This document shows positions 24,826 through 32,743 of a stretch of DNA of 64,000 bases, piece by piece. Position 1 is the first letter of the stretch, and each line of letters begins with the position of its first letter. The translations under genes and the position numbers were made by a program. The notes under the pieces are model-generated. The model was not told where the DNA came from. It saw only the letters and a list, made by a program, of their open reading frames with translations, and made no database searches. The stretch comes from an uncultured Collinsella sp. (GTDB taxonomy: Bacteria; Actinomycetota; Coriobacteriia; Coriobacteriales; Coriobacteriaceae), in contig CANNOC010000007.1 of the NCBI GenBank assembly GCA_947507155.1, positions 30,960-94,959 of the forward strand, read 5' to 3'.

Positions 24826-25167
24826 GATAAAAGACCGCCGTTGCGGTTTTAAGTAGATCGAGCATATGAAGTTTGAGTTTTAGCGTGTAAGAGAAGGAAG
24901 ATCGGCAAAGTACAACCCCAAACGCAATGACAACTTAATGAGGTAACTGCCACATGTGAGGCGCCCAGGGCATTGCTGTCTCGATTTTGAGCACGATGCC
25001 TTCCGCCCTGCATGGGCCGTTCCATCCCGCCCCTGCAGCAACTGCCTCACGGGCTCATTGAAAACCGCATAGCACCCCAACGTCAGCACATCACCCACGG
25101 CAAGCACATCACTCACGACAACCAACACATCAACAAACAGCACGAACATCAACCGATTGGAGAAGCT
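24826..25167 (+). other. Long leader of the cassette with A/C-rich imperfect repeats
   Basis: No gene is recognisable in these 340 bases. Near 24866 there is a minimal ORF (MKFEF). From 25084 to 25153 the plus strand is nearly free of T-rich structure and repeats ACATCA about four times at 16-22 base steps (GCACATCACCCACGGCAA, GCACATCACTCACGACAA, ACACATCAACAAACA, GAACATCAACC). This may be a protein binding array, an unstructured translation enhancer or chance. Confidence 0.35.
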
Positions 25168-26058
25168 ATGACAAACCACCACGCTGAAGACGGCGATAAG
25201 AAAAGCATTCTGGATGCCCGCATTGAGCGAGCATATGCAAACGAATATGACGCCGCCTTTGCCGCCGCGACCATCAAGAACTACGCGTCGCTACCGCTCG
25301 CGACGATCTTGGCCGACCACCCTCAACTGCTGAAGCGCTGCACAAAGATCATGGGCGACCCCGACATTCGCAAGCTGACAGACCCCTATGCCCCAAAACG
25401 CGACAACGATTCGTACGTTCTTACCGTAGGCTGCCTAGCCCATATGCTTACGGCGCTCGACACGAAACTCAAGCTCGCATGGGAACCCGACAAGCGTCAT
25501 GAACTCGAAAGCAAGCGGAACACCCTGCGCACCGCACTGTTCCTTCCGTTGGACGGCCTCAAGCGCTGCAACGTCGAGCTCAATGCACAGGCGCGGCAAA
25601 AGCCCGGGACCACGGGGCAGAAAACTCCAAGACCCCATGCGGCCATCGTCGACCGCAACCGATATAACCGCATGACCGCGCACTTTTCCGCCGAGGGAGC
25701 AGCCATAAGGACGCTGATCGACCTGCTGTGCCTCCTGAGCATCAACGAGCTATTTGAGGGCTATCTCGCCCTTGTTCCCGCGACGGCACCCAAGTCGGTA
25801 GCAAAGATCATCGAGACCTGCAGACGCCAGTTTGAGCGCCATCGCAATGGCAGCGAGATGAACGCCAGCATCGCGCAGTACTACGCGGCTCATTACAAAA
25901 ATGACGGATGTGCCCCTGTCGAGCATCAGCTGCGGCTCGCCTACACCACGCCCGTCGCAACGCTCCATCGCTTTGGAGCCCTTGGCGCTTGCGAGCCGCA
26001 CGAACAGGCAGCCTGCCCCACAACCGAGCTCGATCTCAGGCTCGGACGAACCCTGTAG
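25168..26058 (+). CDS. Cassette protein of unknown function
   Basis: A 296-residue soluble, mostly helical protein that I cannot assign to a family. The N-terminus is polar (MTNHHAEDGDKK), then helices with ANEYDAAFAAATIKNYASLP, a basic stretch around residues 140-165 (QARQKPGTTGQKTPRPHAA) that could bind nucleic acid, a hydrophobic helix RTLIDLLCLLSINELFEGYL and a C-terminal region with three cysteines or histidines (GACEPHEQAACP) that could bind metal. The ATG at 25168 has TTGGAG upstream. It precedes the clpP-like gene by 63 bases and shares its direction, so it is probably part of the same transcript. No signal peptide. Confidence 0.6.
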   Translation: MTNHHAEDGDKKSILDARIERAYANEYDAAFAAATIKNYASLPLATILADHPQLLKRCTKIMGDPDIRKLTDPYAPKRDNDSYVLTVGCLAHMLTALDTKLKLAWEPDKRHELESKRNTLRTALFLPLDGLKRCNVELNAQARQKPGTTGQKTPRPHAAIVDRNRYNRMTAHFSAEGAAIRTLIDLLCLLSINELFEGYLALVPATAPKSVAKIIETCRRQFERHRNGSEMNASIAQYYAAHYKNDGCAPVEHQLRLAYTTPVATLHRFGALGACEPHEQAACPTTELDLRLGRTL

Positions 26059-26121
26059 CCCGCCAGCCCCTCCGCGGGCAACAATCCTATTCCACAACAC
26101 AACCAACAGAAAGGAGTCCTC

Positions 26122-26739
26122 ATGGACACCAATCATTCCCCCATCATCAGCCCCCTCACCATGCGTGAATCCGCCCGAGGTATCACGCTTACCAGCATTT
26201 ACGATGAGATGCTCGCCCGTCGCGAGCTCTCCGTCATGGGAAACATCGAAACCCCGATGGCTCACGACCTATGCCAGCAGATCCGCCTGCTCGATGCCAC
26301 CGACCCCAGCCGCCCCATCACCATATTTGTCGCCAGCGCCGGCGGAAGCGTGCGATCGGGTCTTGCGATCTATGACGCCATGCGCCTCGCATCGTGCCCC
26401 ATCCGCACCGTCTGCCTGGAATTCGCCGCGTCCATGGGCGCCGTGATCTTTATGGGCGGCGACGATCGCCGTATGGCGCCCCATGCAGAGCTCATGATTC
26501 ACGACCCGCTGATCCCCCAGGGGGCAGGCGGCTCGGCACTTGCGCTGCAGGAAACCAGCCGGCGTCTCATGCAGACCCGCAAGACCCTCACGCAAATCCT
26601 CTCGGACCGCAGCGGCCTCACGCCCAAGCGCATCCAGTCCCTCACTGCAAAAGACACCTACCTTTCGGCCGAGCGCGCCGTCGAGCTCGGCTTTGCCCAC
26701 GAAATCCTCTCGACCACCAAGGAGGTCGCCCATGTCTAA
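26122..26739 (+). CDS. ClpP-family serine protease in accessory cassette
   Basis: A 205-residue ClpP-fold serine protease. The catalytic triad is complete: serine 104 in EFAASMGAVIF, histidine 127 in AELMIHDPL and aspartate 178 in TAKDTYLSAE; the oxyanion loop ASAGGSVRSGLAIYD is at residues 71-85 and the ending SAERAVELGFAHEIL is typical. It differs from housekeeping ClpP in its N-terminal loop, so docking to ClpX/ClpC by the usual contacts is uncertain. The ribosome site AAAGGAG is good. Its last eight bases overlap the start of the VirD4-like gene, implying coupled translation. Relatives occur on mobile elements and phages. Partner and substrate are unknown. Confidence 0.88.
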   Translation: MDTNHSPIISPLTMRESARGITLTSIYDEMLARRELSVMGNIETPMAHDLCQQIRLLDATDPSRPITIFVASAGGSVRSGLAIYDAMRLASCPIRTVCLEFAASMGAVIFMGGDDRRMAPHAELMIHDPLIPQGAGGSALALQETSRRLMQTRKTLTQILSDRSGLTPKRIQSLTAKDTYLSAERAVELGFAHEILSTTKEVAHV

Positions 26740-28036
26740 CCTCGCCAGCCGCCTCGCCGCATCTGAGTCCGCATCGTCCACCATCCTCGCCAAGGATCGA
26801 ACGCTTTCCTGCGACACCCGCCAAACGGGACTCAACAACAACGCACTTGTTATCGGCCCCTCGGGAGCCGGCAAGACCCGCAACGTCCTCAAGCCCAACC
26901 TGCTGCAAATGAACGCAAGCTACATCGTGCTCGACACCAAAGGCACGCTCTGTCGCGAAGTGGGACCCGTGCTGGCAGCCCACGGTTACCGCGTGCAATG
27001 TCTCAACTTCGCCGACCTCAACACCGTCCCGGCCCTTGCGCCCGGCATCGAGCGCTGCGGCTACAACCCCCTGAGGCACATTCGCCGCAAGGTGGACGGC
27101 AGGCCCAACCAGCAGGACATCCTCTCGGTGGCAAAGGCCATCTGCCCCATCGAGGACAACAACCAGCCTTTTTGGGATCATGCGGCGGCAAACCTGCTGT
27201 CGTGTCTTATCGCCTACGTCACCGAACAGCTACCCGCCGACGAGCAGACGATCAGCTCGGTCATCAAGCTGATCGAGCACCTGCAGGACGGTGCCACGGG
27301 TCGATTGTTTGACGACCTGATCACGACCGACCCCCAAAGCTATGCCCTCTCGCTATGGCGGCGCTACGCCATTACGCAAAATGCCGAGCGCATGCACGCG
27401 AGCATCGTCGGCATCCTTGCCGAAAAGGTCATGTGTCTGGGATTCGACGGTGCGGCACAGCTCTATCGTGAGTGCCATCAGGTGGACTTCGCTTCCATGG
27501 GACACACCCTCTGCGCCCTGTTTGTAACCGTGAGCGATATTGACCGCAATCTCGATCCGCTGACCGGCCTCTTTATTTCGCAGGCGTTTATGGGCCTCAT
27601 TCGTGAGGCCGATAGGCAGCCCGACGGCAGCCTGCCCGTGCCCGTGCGCTTTATGCTCGATGACTTCGCAAATCTGCAGATCCCCCAGATCGACAACGCG
27701 CTCTCGATTATCCGAAGCCGCAACATCTGGGCAACGTTGCTGCTGCAGTCGACCAACCAGCTCGATGCGCTCTATGGCGAGGCACGCGCACGCTCCATCA
27801 TGGGCAACTGCGACACGCATCTGGTGCTGGCGTTCCAGGATCCCGAGAGTGCCCGGGCGTTTTCCGACCGCGCCGACGCGCTGCCCAGCACGCTCATGGC
27901 GACGCCGATCGATCGCTCGTGGCTCTTTGTACGCGGTCGCACTCCCGAACAGGTCGAGCGCTTTAGGCTCGAAGACCATCCGCTCTACGGGGAGCTGCCC
28001 GAGGCGCAGCGAGGCCATGCGGAGGCCGAGATCTAG
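26732..28036 (+). CDS. Soluble VirD4/TraG-like ATPase (CD1115-type) without membrane anchor
   Basis: A 434-residue P-loop ATPase of the type IV coupling protein family. Walker A is GPSGAGKT at residues 42-49, Walker B VRFMLDD at about 305-311 followed by FANLQIP, and a sensor glutamine in LLLQSTNQLDAL near 339. The opening DTRQTGLNNNALVIGPSGAG matches the CD1115-type conjugal VirD4 proteins of Firmicutes elements, but those have about 100-150 residues with transmembrane helices before it; here only 28 polar residues precede. Start ATG 26732 has AAGGAGG seven bases upstream and overlaps the clpP-like stop. No relaxase, VirB4 or VirB6 is nearby. It may feed DNA or protein to the protease, or to nuclease targets; this is inference. 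Confidence 0.85.
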   Translation: MSNLASRLAASESASSTILAKDRTLSCDTRQTGLNNNALVIGPSGAGKTRNVLKPNLLQMNASYIVLDTKGTLCREVGPVLAAHGYRVQCLNFADLNTVPALAPGIERCGYNPLRHIRRKVDGRPNQQDILSVAKAICPIEDNNQPFWDHAAANLLSCLIAYVTEQLPADEQTISSVIKLIEHLQDGATGRLFDDLITTDPQSYALSLWRRYAITQNAERMHASIVGILAEKVMCLGFDGAAQLYRECHQVDFASMGHTLCALFVTVSDIDRNLDPLTGLFISQAFMGLIREADRQPDGSLPVPVRFMLDDFANLQIPQIDNALSIIRSRNIWATLLLQSTNQLDALYGEARARSIMGNCDTHLVLAFQDPESARAFSDRADALPSTLMATPIDRSWLFVRGRTPEQVERFRLEDHPLYGELPEAQRGHAEAEI

Positions 28037-28109
28037 GCGCAGGGTTCTCGCAGCGCGCGGCGCCCCGGCGATGTTCCACAAAGGCCGTGCGCCCCGGGAC
28101 CACGGCAAA

Positions 28110-28144
28110 GCAAAGGGGCCCGCATCCGATAGGATACGGGCCCC
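28110..28144 (-). terminator. Terminator of pgi
   Basis: A 13-pair stem (28115-28127 with 28132-28144) followed on the minus strand by TTTGCTTT, 34 bases after the pgi stop. It may also stop the cassette transcript from the other side, though there is no T run on the plus strand. Confidence 0.75.
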
Positions 28145-28177
28145 TGACTATAAGGCGCGATGCGTTAACAGCAGCGA

Positions 28178-29872
28178 CTACTTGCGGTGAGCGCGGTAGA
28201 ACTCGATGAGCGCCTGGGTCGAAGCGTCCTGCTCGGCCTTGGCGGCGTCGTCGTGGAAGGCCGGGGTGATCTGCTTGGCAAGCTGCTTGCCAAGCTCGAC
28301 GCCCCACTGGTCGTAGGAGTCGATGCCCCAGACCGTGCCCTCGACAAACGTGATGTGCTCGTACAGGGCGATAAGCTCGCCGAGCGCGAACGGGGTCAAC
28401 GTGTCGCCGAAGATCGAGGTCGTCGGGCGGTTGCCCTCAAAGCAGCGGGCCGGGACGATCTGCTCGGGCGTGCCCTCGGCGCGCACCTCATCGGCCGTCT
28501 TACCAAAAGCGAGCGCCTTGGTCTGGGCCAGGAAGTTGCCCAGGAACAGCTCATGCACGTCTTGACCGCTATCGGTCGCAGGGTTGGCAGTGTTGGCGAA
28601 GGCGATGAAGTCGGCCGGAACCACCACAGTGCCCTGGTGCAGCAGCTGGTAGAAGGCGTGCTGACCGTTGGTGCCGGGCTCGCCCCAGAAGATCTCACCG
28701 GTATCGGAGGTTACGGCGCTGCCGTCCCAGCGGACGTGCTTGCCGTTAGACTCCATGGTGAGCTGCTGCAGGTAAGCCGGGAAGCGGTGCAGATACTGGC
28801 AGTACGGAAGCACGGCGTGGCTCTTGGAACCGAAGAAGTTGACGTACCAGACGTTGAGCAGACCCATCAGCGCGACGGCATTGTTCTCGAGCGGCGTGTT
28901 GCAGAAGTACTCGTCGATGGCGTGGAAGCCCTCGAGGAACTGCTGGAAGCGCTCGGGGCCGAGCACGACGATCAGCGACAGGCCCACGGCGGAGTCGACA
29001 GAATAGCGGCCGCCGACCCAGTTCCAGAAACCGAAGGCGTTTGCGGGGTCGATACCGAAGGCCTCAACCTTCTCGAGTGCGGTGGAAACGGCGACAAAGT
29101 GCTTTGCCACGGCCTCGGCGTTCTGCTCATCGGAACCGTCGATGGCACCCTGAGCCTTGAGCTGCTCGAGCATCCAGGTCTTGACCTCGCGGGCGTTGGT
29201 GAGGGTCTCGAGCGTGGTGAAGGTCTTGGAGACGATAATCACGAGCGTGGTCTCGGGATCCAAACCCTTGAGCTTCTCGGCCTGGTCGTTGGGATCGATG
29301 TTGGAGATATAGCGGCAATCAATACCGGCGTCGGCATAGGGACGCAGGGCCTCGTAAGCCATGACCGGGCCCAGGTCGGAGCCGCCGATGCCGATGGACA
29401 CCAGGTGCTCGATCTTTTTGCCGGTAACACCCTTCCACTCACCGGAGCGCACGCGCTCGGCGAAGGCATACATGCGGTCGAGGACCTCGTGCACGTCGGC
29501 GACGACATCCTGGCCGTCAACGATGAGCTGGCCCTTCTCGCTTGCCGGGCGGCGCAGCGCGGTGTGCAGGACGGCGCGGTCCTCGGTGGTGTTGATGTGC
29601 TCGCCGGAGAACATGGCGTCGCGGCGCTCCTCGAGCTTCACCTCGCGGGCAAGATCGCACAGCAGCTTGACGGTCTCATCGGTCACCAGGTTCTTCGACA
29701 GATCGAAGTGCAGGTCACCGGCGTCAAAGCTCAGCTTGTTCACGCGCTCGGCATCGGCGGCGAACCAGGCCTTGAGGTCGATACCTTCGGCCTCGAGCTT
29801 CTCCTGATGAGCCTCGAGCGCCTTCCAAGCGGCAGTCGACGTAGCATCGATAGGTGCGGCAACAGTTGCCAT
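28178..29872 (-). CDS. pgi: Glucose-6-phosphate isomerase
   Basis: A 564-residue phosphoglucose isomerase linking glucose-6-phosphate and fructose-6-phosphate. Family signatures are seen as [18 protein letters not shown] (about residue 155), the second signature [18 protein letters not shown] (about 275-292) with the catalytic arginine, the glutamate in [14 protein letters not shown] region, and the C-terminal [19 protein letters not shown] (about 520-540) with the catalytic lysine. Length fits the long bacterial type. The ATG at 29872 has GAGGAGG five bases upstream; the nine-codon longer ORF has no site. It would also process glucose-6-phosphate from FrlB. Confidence 0.96.
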   Translation of the reverse strand: MATVAAPIDATSTAAWKALEAHQEKLEAEGIDLKAWFAADAERVNKLSFDAGDLHFDLSKNLVTDETVKLLCDLAREVKLEERRDAMFSGEHINTTEDRAVLHTALRRPASEKGQLIVDGQDVVADVHEVLDRMYAFAERVRSGEWKGVTGKKIEHLVSIGIGGSDLGPVMAYEALRPYADAGIDCRYISNIDPNDQAEKLKGLDPETTLVIIVSKTFTTLETLTNAREVKTWMLEQLKAQGAIDGSDEQNAEAVAKHFVAVSTALEKVEAFGIDPANAFGFWNWVGGRYSVDSAVGLSLIVVLGPERFQQFLEGFHAIDEYFCNTPLENNAVALMGLLNVWYVNFFGSKSHAVLPYCQYLHRFPAYLQQLTMESNGKHVRWDGSAVTSDTGEIFWGEPGTNGQHAFYQLLHQGTVVVPADFIAFANTANPATDSGQDVHELFLGNFLAQTKALAFGKTADEVRAEGTPEQIVPARCFEGNRPTTSIFGDTLTPFALGELIALYEHITFVEGTVWGIDSYDQWGVELGKQLAKQITPAFHDDAAKAEQDASTQALIEFYRAHRK

Positions 29873-29889
29873 AAAGTCCTCCTCAGCAT

Positions 29890-29912
29890 ACGGGCGCACG
29901 CCTCCATGCGCC
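29890..29912 (-). other. Hairpin in the pgi leader
   Basis: An eight-pair stem CGGGCGCA/TGCGCCCG around a seven-base loop lies 18 bases upstream of the pgi start. It may influence messenger stability or ribosome loading. Confidence 0.4.
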
Positions 29913-29999
29913 CGGACATTCAGATGCCACTATTCTAGCGCAGGTCAAGACTACAATCAGCGAGCGTTGCCAATCCGCCCTCAAACGGCGACCGACCAA

Positions 30000-30062
30000 A
30001 AAGGGACAGGTTTATTTTGGCAGGTCAAACGCTTTACCAATCAAAAATTACCTATCCCTTTA
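30000..30062. repeat. Imperfect hairpin with GGGACAGG motif (REP-like)
   Basis: Arms AAAGGGACAGGT..ATTTT (30000-30018) and its near complement (30044-30062) pair over about 16 of 19 positions. The motif is shared with 3792-3865 and 30738-30759. It lies just after the stop of the Fe-ADH-like gene on the minus strand and might double as its terminator. Confidence 0.5.
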
Positions 30063-30071
30063 TGCCAAATA

Positions 30072-30647
30072 TTAGACCGCGGCGCACACGCTGCCGAGCA
30101 GCTCGCGCAGAGGAGATCCAATGCCCTCCAGCAGTTCGGGCGCGATGATGGCAAAAACGGGAACCTCGCCGGCGCCCACGACAGCAGGCACCTTGCCCTC
30201 CGAGACAATGCATCCATAAGGGACAAAACCGTCTTCGCCGGCATCGAGCGCCGCCATGCGACGCGCGAGTTCGCGCGCAAAGCCGGCAGTATCGGCATCG
30301 CCAATCGCCAATACAAAGTCAACCCCTTCGTCGGTCGCCAGGGCCACGGCTTCGTCGATCAGCTCGTCTCCCCCGTCGCCCTCAACCGAGCCGCAGTGGA
30401 AAAGCACGCGCTCGAGCAGAGCTCGATCAAGCGAGCCGAGTGCCGCCGAGACAAGCTCATCACGCGTGTGCTTGTCGCCTCCCAGCACGACCAGTGCCTT
30501 AGTGCCGCCATAGTGGGCAACCAATCGCCCGCACCAGCGAGCCACATCCCCATCCGCAACCAAGCGTGTCGGCATACCAAACCCATAATTGACCATCTTT
30601 CCCACAGCCCTTCCGTGCGTATAGGCGGTATCGATTGTTAGGCTCAT
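30072..30647 (-). CDS. Truncated iron-alcohol-dehydrogenase-like protein (N-terminal domain only)
   Basis: A 191-residue protein resembling only the N-terminal nucleotide-binding domain of group III (iron) alcohol dehydrogenases: MVNYGFGMPTRLVADGDVAR and TKALVVLGGDK fit the opening strands, and DEAVALATDEGVDFVLAIGDAD fits the GGGS cofactor region. The canonical GGGSxxD has become IGDADTAG, and the whole helical metal-binding domain is missing. The frame is open and the rest (FVPYGCIVSEGKVPAVVGAG) echoes the next family segment, so it is either a decayed gene or a repurposed domain. ATG 30647 was chosen; ATG 30596 (GGGAAAG just before) is equally possible, since the family similarity begins there. 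Confidence 0.6.
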   Translation of the reverse strand: MSLTIDTAYTHGRAVGKMVNYGFGMPTRLVADGDVARWCGRLVAHYGGTKALVVLGGDKHTRDELVSAALGSLDRALLERVLFHCGSVEGDGGDELIDEAVALATDEGVDFVLAIGDADTAGFARELARRMAALDAGEDGFVPYGCIVSEGKVPAVVGAGEVPVFAIIAPELLEGIGSPLRELLGSVCAAV

Positions 30648-30737
30648 GCTACGAAGCAAGGTTTTCCGAGCTGTTTCGCACTCTTTAGAGCTGCGTTAAA
30701 AAACCCGATGCAGCCGCACGACCATACCTACAAAAAA

Positions 30738-30790
30738 GGGACAGGTTTTGACGATGTCCGGACGAGCGGGTATTATCGAACAAGTATTCG
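30738..30790 (+). promoter_or_regulatory. SOS promoter with LexA box before the Y-family polymerase
   Basis: TTGACG (30748-30753) and TATTAT (30771-30776) are 17 bases apart. The palindrome CGAACAAGTATTCG (30777-30790) directly after the -10 box matches the Gram-positive/actinobacterial LexA box CGAAC-4-GTTCG with one mismatch. The -35 box lies inside a GGGACAGGTTTT repeat remnant (30738-30747). Confidence 0.75.
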
Positions 30791-30819
30791 ATAAGAACAT
30801 GTGTTTGATGGGAGGACGC

Positions 30820-32325
30820 GTGGGACACGAGCGCCACACCTATATCTGCATCGACCTCAAGACGTTCTACGCCAGCGTCGAGTGCGTCGACCGCGGGCTC
30901 GACCCGCTCACTACCAACCTGGTCGTTGCCGACGAATCGCGCGGGCGCACGACCATCTGCCTTGCCATCACACAGGCCATGAAAGACCTCGGAATCCATA
31001 ACCGCTGTCGCCTGTTCGAGATTCCCGACGGTATCGACTACATCAAGGCCGTACCGCGCATGCAGCACTACATGGAGGTGTCGGCGCAAATCTACGGTAT
31101 CTATCTGGAATTCGTCAGCCCACAGGACGTGCACGTCTACTCCATCGACGAATGCTTTATCGACGTGACGCCCTATCTGGACCTCTATCACACCGACGCT
31201 GAAGGCTTCGCCTGCATGTTGCGCGACGAGGTCCTGGCGCGCACCGGCATCACGGCAACGGTTGGCATCGGCCCCAACCTATTCCAGGCCAAGGTGGCAC
31301 TCGACATTACCGCCAAGCACGTACCCAGCCGCATCGGCATACTCGATGACGAGACCTTTCGCAAAGAGATCTGGCCCCATCGCCCCATCACCGACATCTG
31401 GGGCATTGGGCCCGGCGTGGCAGCACGACTCGAAAAATACGGCGTCTACGATCTGATGGGCGTCGCGGCGCTCGACGAAAACCTGCTCTACGACGAGTTC
31501 GGCGTCAATGCCGAGTATCTTATCGACCACGCCTTTGGGCGCGAGCCGACAACTATCGCCGATATTCAGGCCTATCGCCCGCAGGCAACCTCAACTACCA
31601 CAGGACAGGTGCTCTCGAAAGGCTATGCCTATGAACAGGCCTACACCGTCTTGCGCGAGATGGTCGACAACGCTGTGCTGGACTTAGTCGATAAGCACGT
31701 GGTGTGCGACAGCATCTCACTCTTTGTAGGCTACGCGAGCGAACGAGCCGACATACGCCGCCTCGACGCCAGCGGCACAGCGCAATATGTGGACGGGTGC
31801 GGGCACCTGCGTTCGAGCACGTCGAGCATCGAACCCACCGCGACCGCCGGCCCCGAGCTCGCACCCCGTGCGCCCAAGCCCGTCCAGCGCAATGACGAAC
31901 GGCGCCGACTGGTGCGTGAGGCACAGGCAATCGATGGCATCTTTGTGGGAGATCATGGCGGCAAACCGCGTGGTGGCTATGCCGCGCTCTTCGCGCACTC
32001 CAACGCTTCGCGCAAGCTGCCCGAGCGTACCAATTCGTTTAAGAAGATCATGGGCTATTTCGATGAGCTCTGGGCGCAGACCGTCGATCCCAAACGACCG
32101 GTCAAGCGCATTAACCTGGGATTTGGCAACCTCATGCCCGAGGAATTTGCCACTATCGACCTGTTTAGCGATGTTAAGGCCGAAGAGCGCGAGCGCGACC
32201 TGGCGCGCGCCGTCCTGGCCGTGAAGGGCAAGTACGGTAAGAACGCGCTCGTCAAGGGATTAAGCTTTACCGCCGGCGCCACCGCGCGCGAACGCAACGA
32301 TCAGGTAGGAGGACATCGTGCCTAA
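30820..32325 (+). CDS. Y-family DNA polymerase (UmuC/YqjW-like)
   Basis: A 501-residue translesion polymerase. The palm motif ICIDLKTFYASVECVDRG is near residue 7-24, the catalytic SIDECFIDVTPY near 107-118, followed by GIGPNLFQAKVALDITAK and the helix-hairpin-helix WGIGPGVAARLEKYGV near 195-210. This order and the long C-terminal part fit the UmuC/YqjW group of Gram-positives rather than DinB of 350 residues. The GTG at 30820 has GGGAGG five bases upstream; upstream in-frame ATG codons lack that spacing. A LexA-type operator overlaps the promoter. A YolD-like partner follows with eight bases overlap. Confidence 0.9.
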   Translation: MGHERHTYICIDLKTFYASVECVDRGLDPLTTNLVVADESRGRTTICLAITQAMKDLGIHNRCRLFEIPDGIDYIKAVPRMQHYMEVSAQIYGIYLEFVSPQDVHVYSIDECFIDVTPYLDLYHTDAEGFACMLRDEVLARTGITATVGIGPNLFQAKVALDITAKHVPSRIGILDDETFRKEIWPHRPITDIWGIGPGVAARLEKYGVYDLMGVAALDENLLYDEFGVNAEYLIDHAFGREPTTIADIQAYRPQATSTTTGQVLSKGYAYEQAYTVLREMVDNAVLDLVDKHVVCDSISLFVGYASERADIRRLDASGTAQYVDGCGHLRSSTSSIEPTATAGPELAPRAPKPVQRNDERRRLVREAQAIDGIFVGDHGGKPRGGYAALFAHSNASRKLPERTNSFKKIMGYFDELWAQTVDPKRPVKRINLGFGNLMPEEFATIDLFSDVKAEERERDLARAVLAVKGKYGKNALVKGLSFTAGATARERNDQVGGHRA

Positions 32326-32743
32326 GTCCCAACAACAGCCGATGCGGCCACCGACACCCTTTGAACGCCTAACGGACCCCGAGGGAAGACGTCGCTCCGC
32401 CGACCCAAAGCTTACCGCCAACGGCGCCGTCCGCGCCGGCCGTGCCGCGCAGTTTATGCCCTTTGCCGCCCTCACGGGATACTACGAGCTCGTGCGCAAA
32501 CAAGAGATCACTGTTGAGCCCAAATGCGAACTCACGGAAGAAAAGGCCCTCGAGCTTTCGAAAAAGCTCGAGGGCCTCAAACGCGGCGACCTGGTGCGCG
32601 TCACCTATTACGATACGTACGGCTATCGTAGCCGCACGGGCATTCTCGACGAAGTGTTACCCGCATTCAAGCTGCTCAAACTCAGGGATATCGCCATCAA
32701 CTTCGACGATATCCAAGGCATCGAGCTGCGTGGTCGAGCCTAG
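32318..32743 (+). CDS. YolD-like protein, partner of the Y-family polymerase
   Basis: A 141-residue protein with the YolD-like segment RAGRAAQFMPFAALTGYYELV (read from about residue 39), then a helical stretch KALELSKKLEGLKRGD and a small beta domain LVRVTYYDTYGYRSRTGILDEV. YolD-like proteins sit beside UmuC-type polymerases in Firmicutes and have been proposed to act like UmuD. The GTG at 32318 has AGGAGG six bases upstream and overlaps the polymerase stop, so translation is coupled. Its stop overlaps that of the convergent surface protein gene by four bases. Confidence 0.78.
   Translation: MPKSQQQPMRPPTPFERLTDPEGRRRSADPKLTANGAVRAGRAAQFMPFAALTGYYELVRKQEITVEPKCELTEEKALELSKKLEGLKRGDLVRVTYYDTYGYRSRTGILDEVLPAFKLLKLRDIAINFDDIQGIELRGRA

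Noticed and set aside
24866..24883. Five-codon leader ORF MKFEF in the cassette leader
   Set aside because: No ribosome site and too short to support a role.
25084..25153. CRISPR array
   Set aside because: The repeats are only six bases, imperfect and irregularly spaced; no array of direct repeats with spacers exists anywhere in the window.
24797..28036. Integrative conjugative element
   Set aside because: Only a VirD4-like ATPase is present; no integrase, relaxase, VirB4, attachment repeats or tRNA target flank the cassette.
28187..29938. 583-codon open frame on the plus strand opposite pgi
   Set aside because: It mirrors the pgi codons, has no protein-like motifs and arises from GC-rich third positions; pgi is certain.
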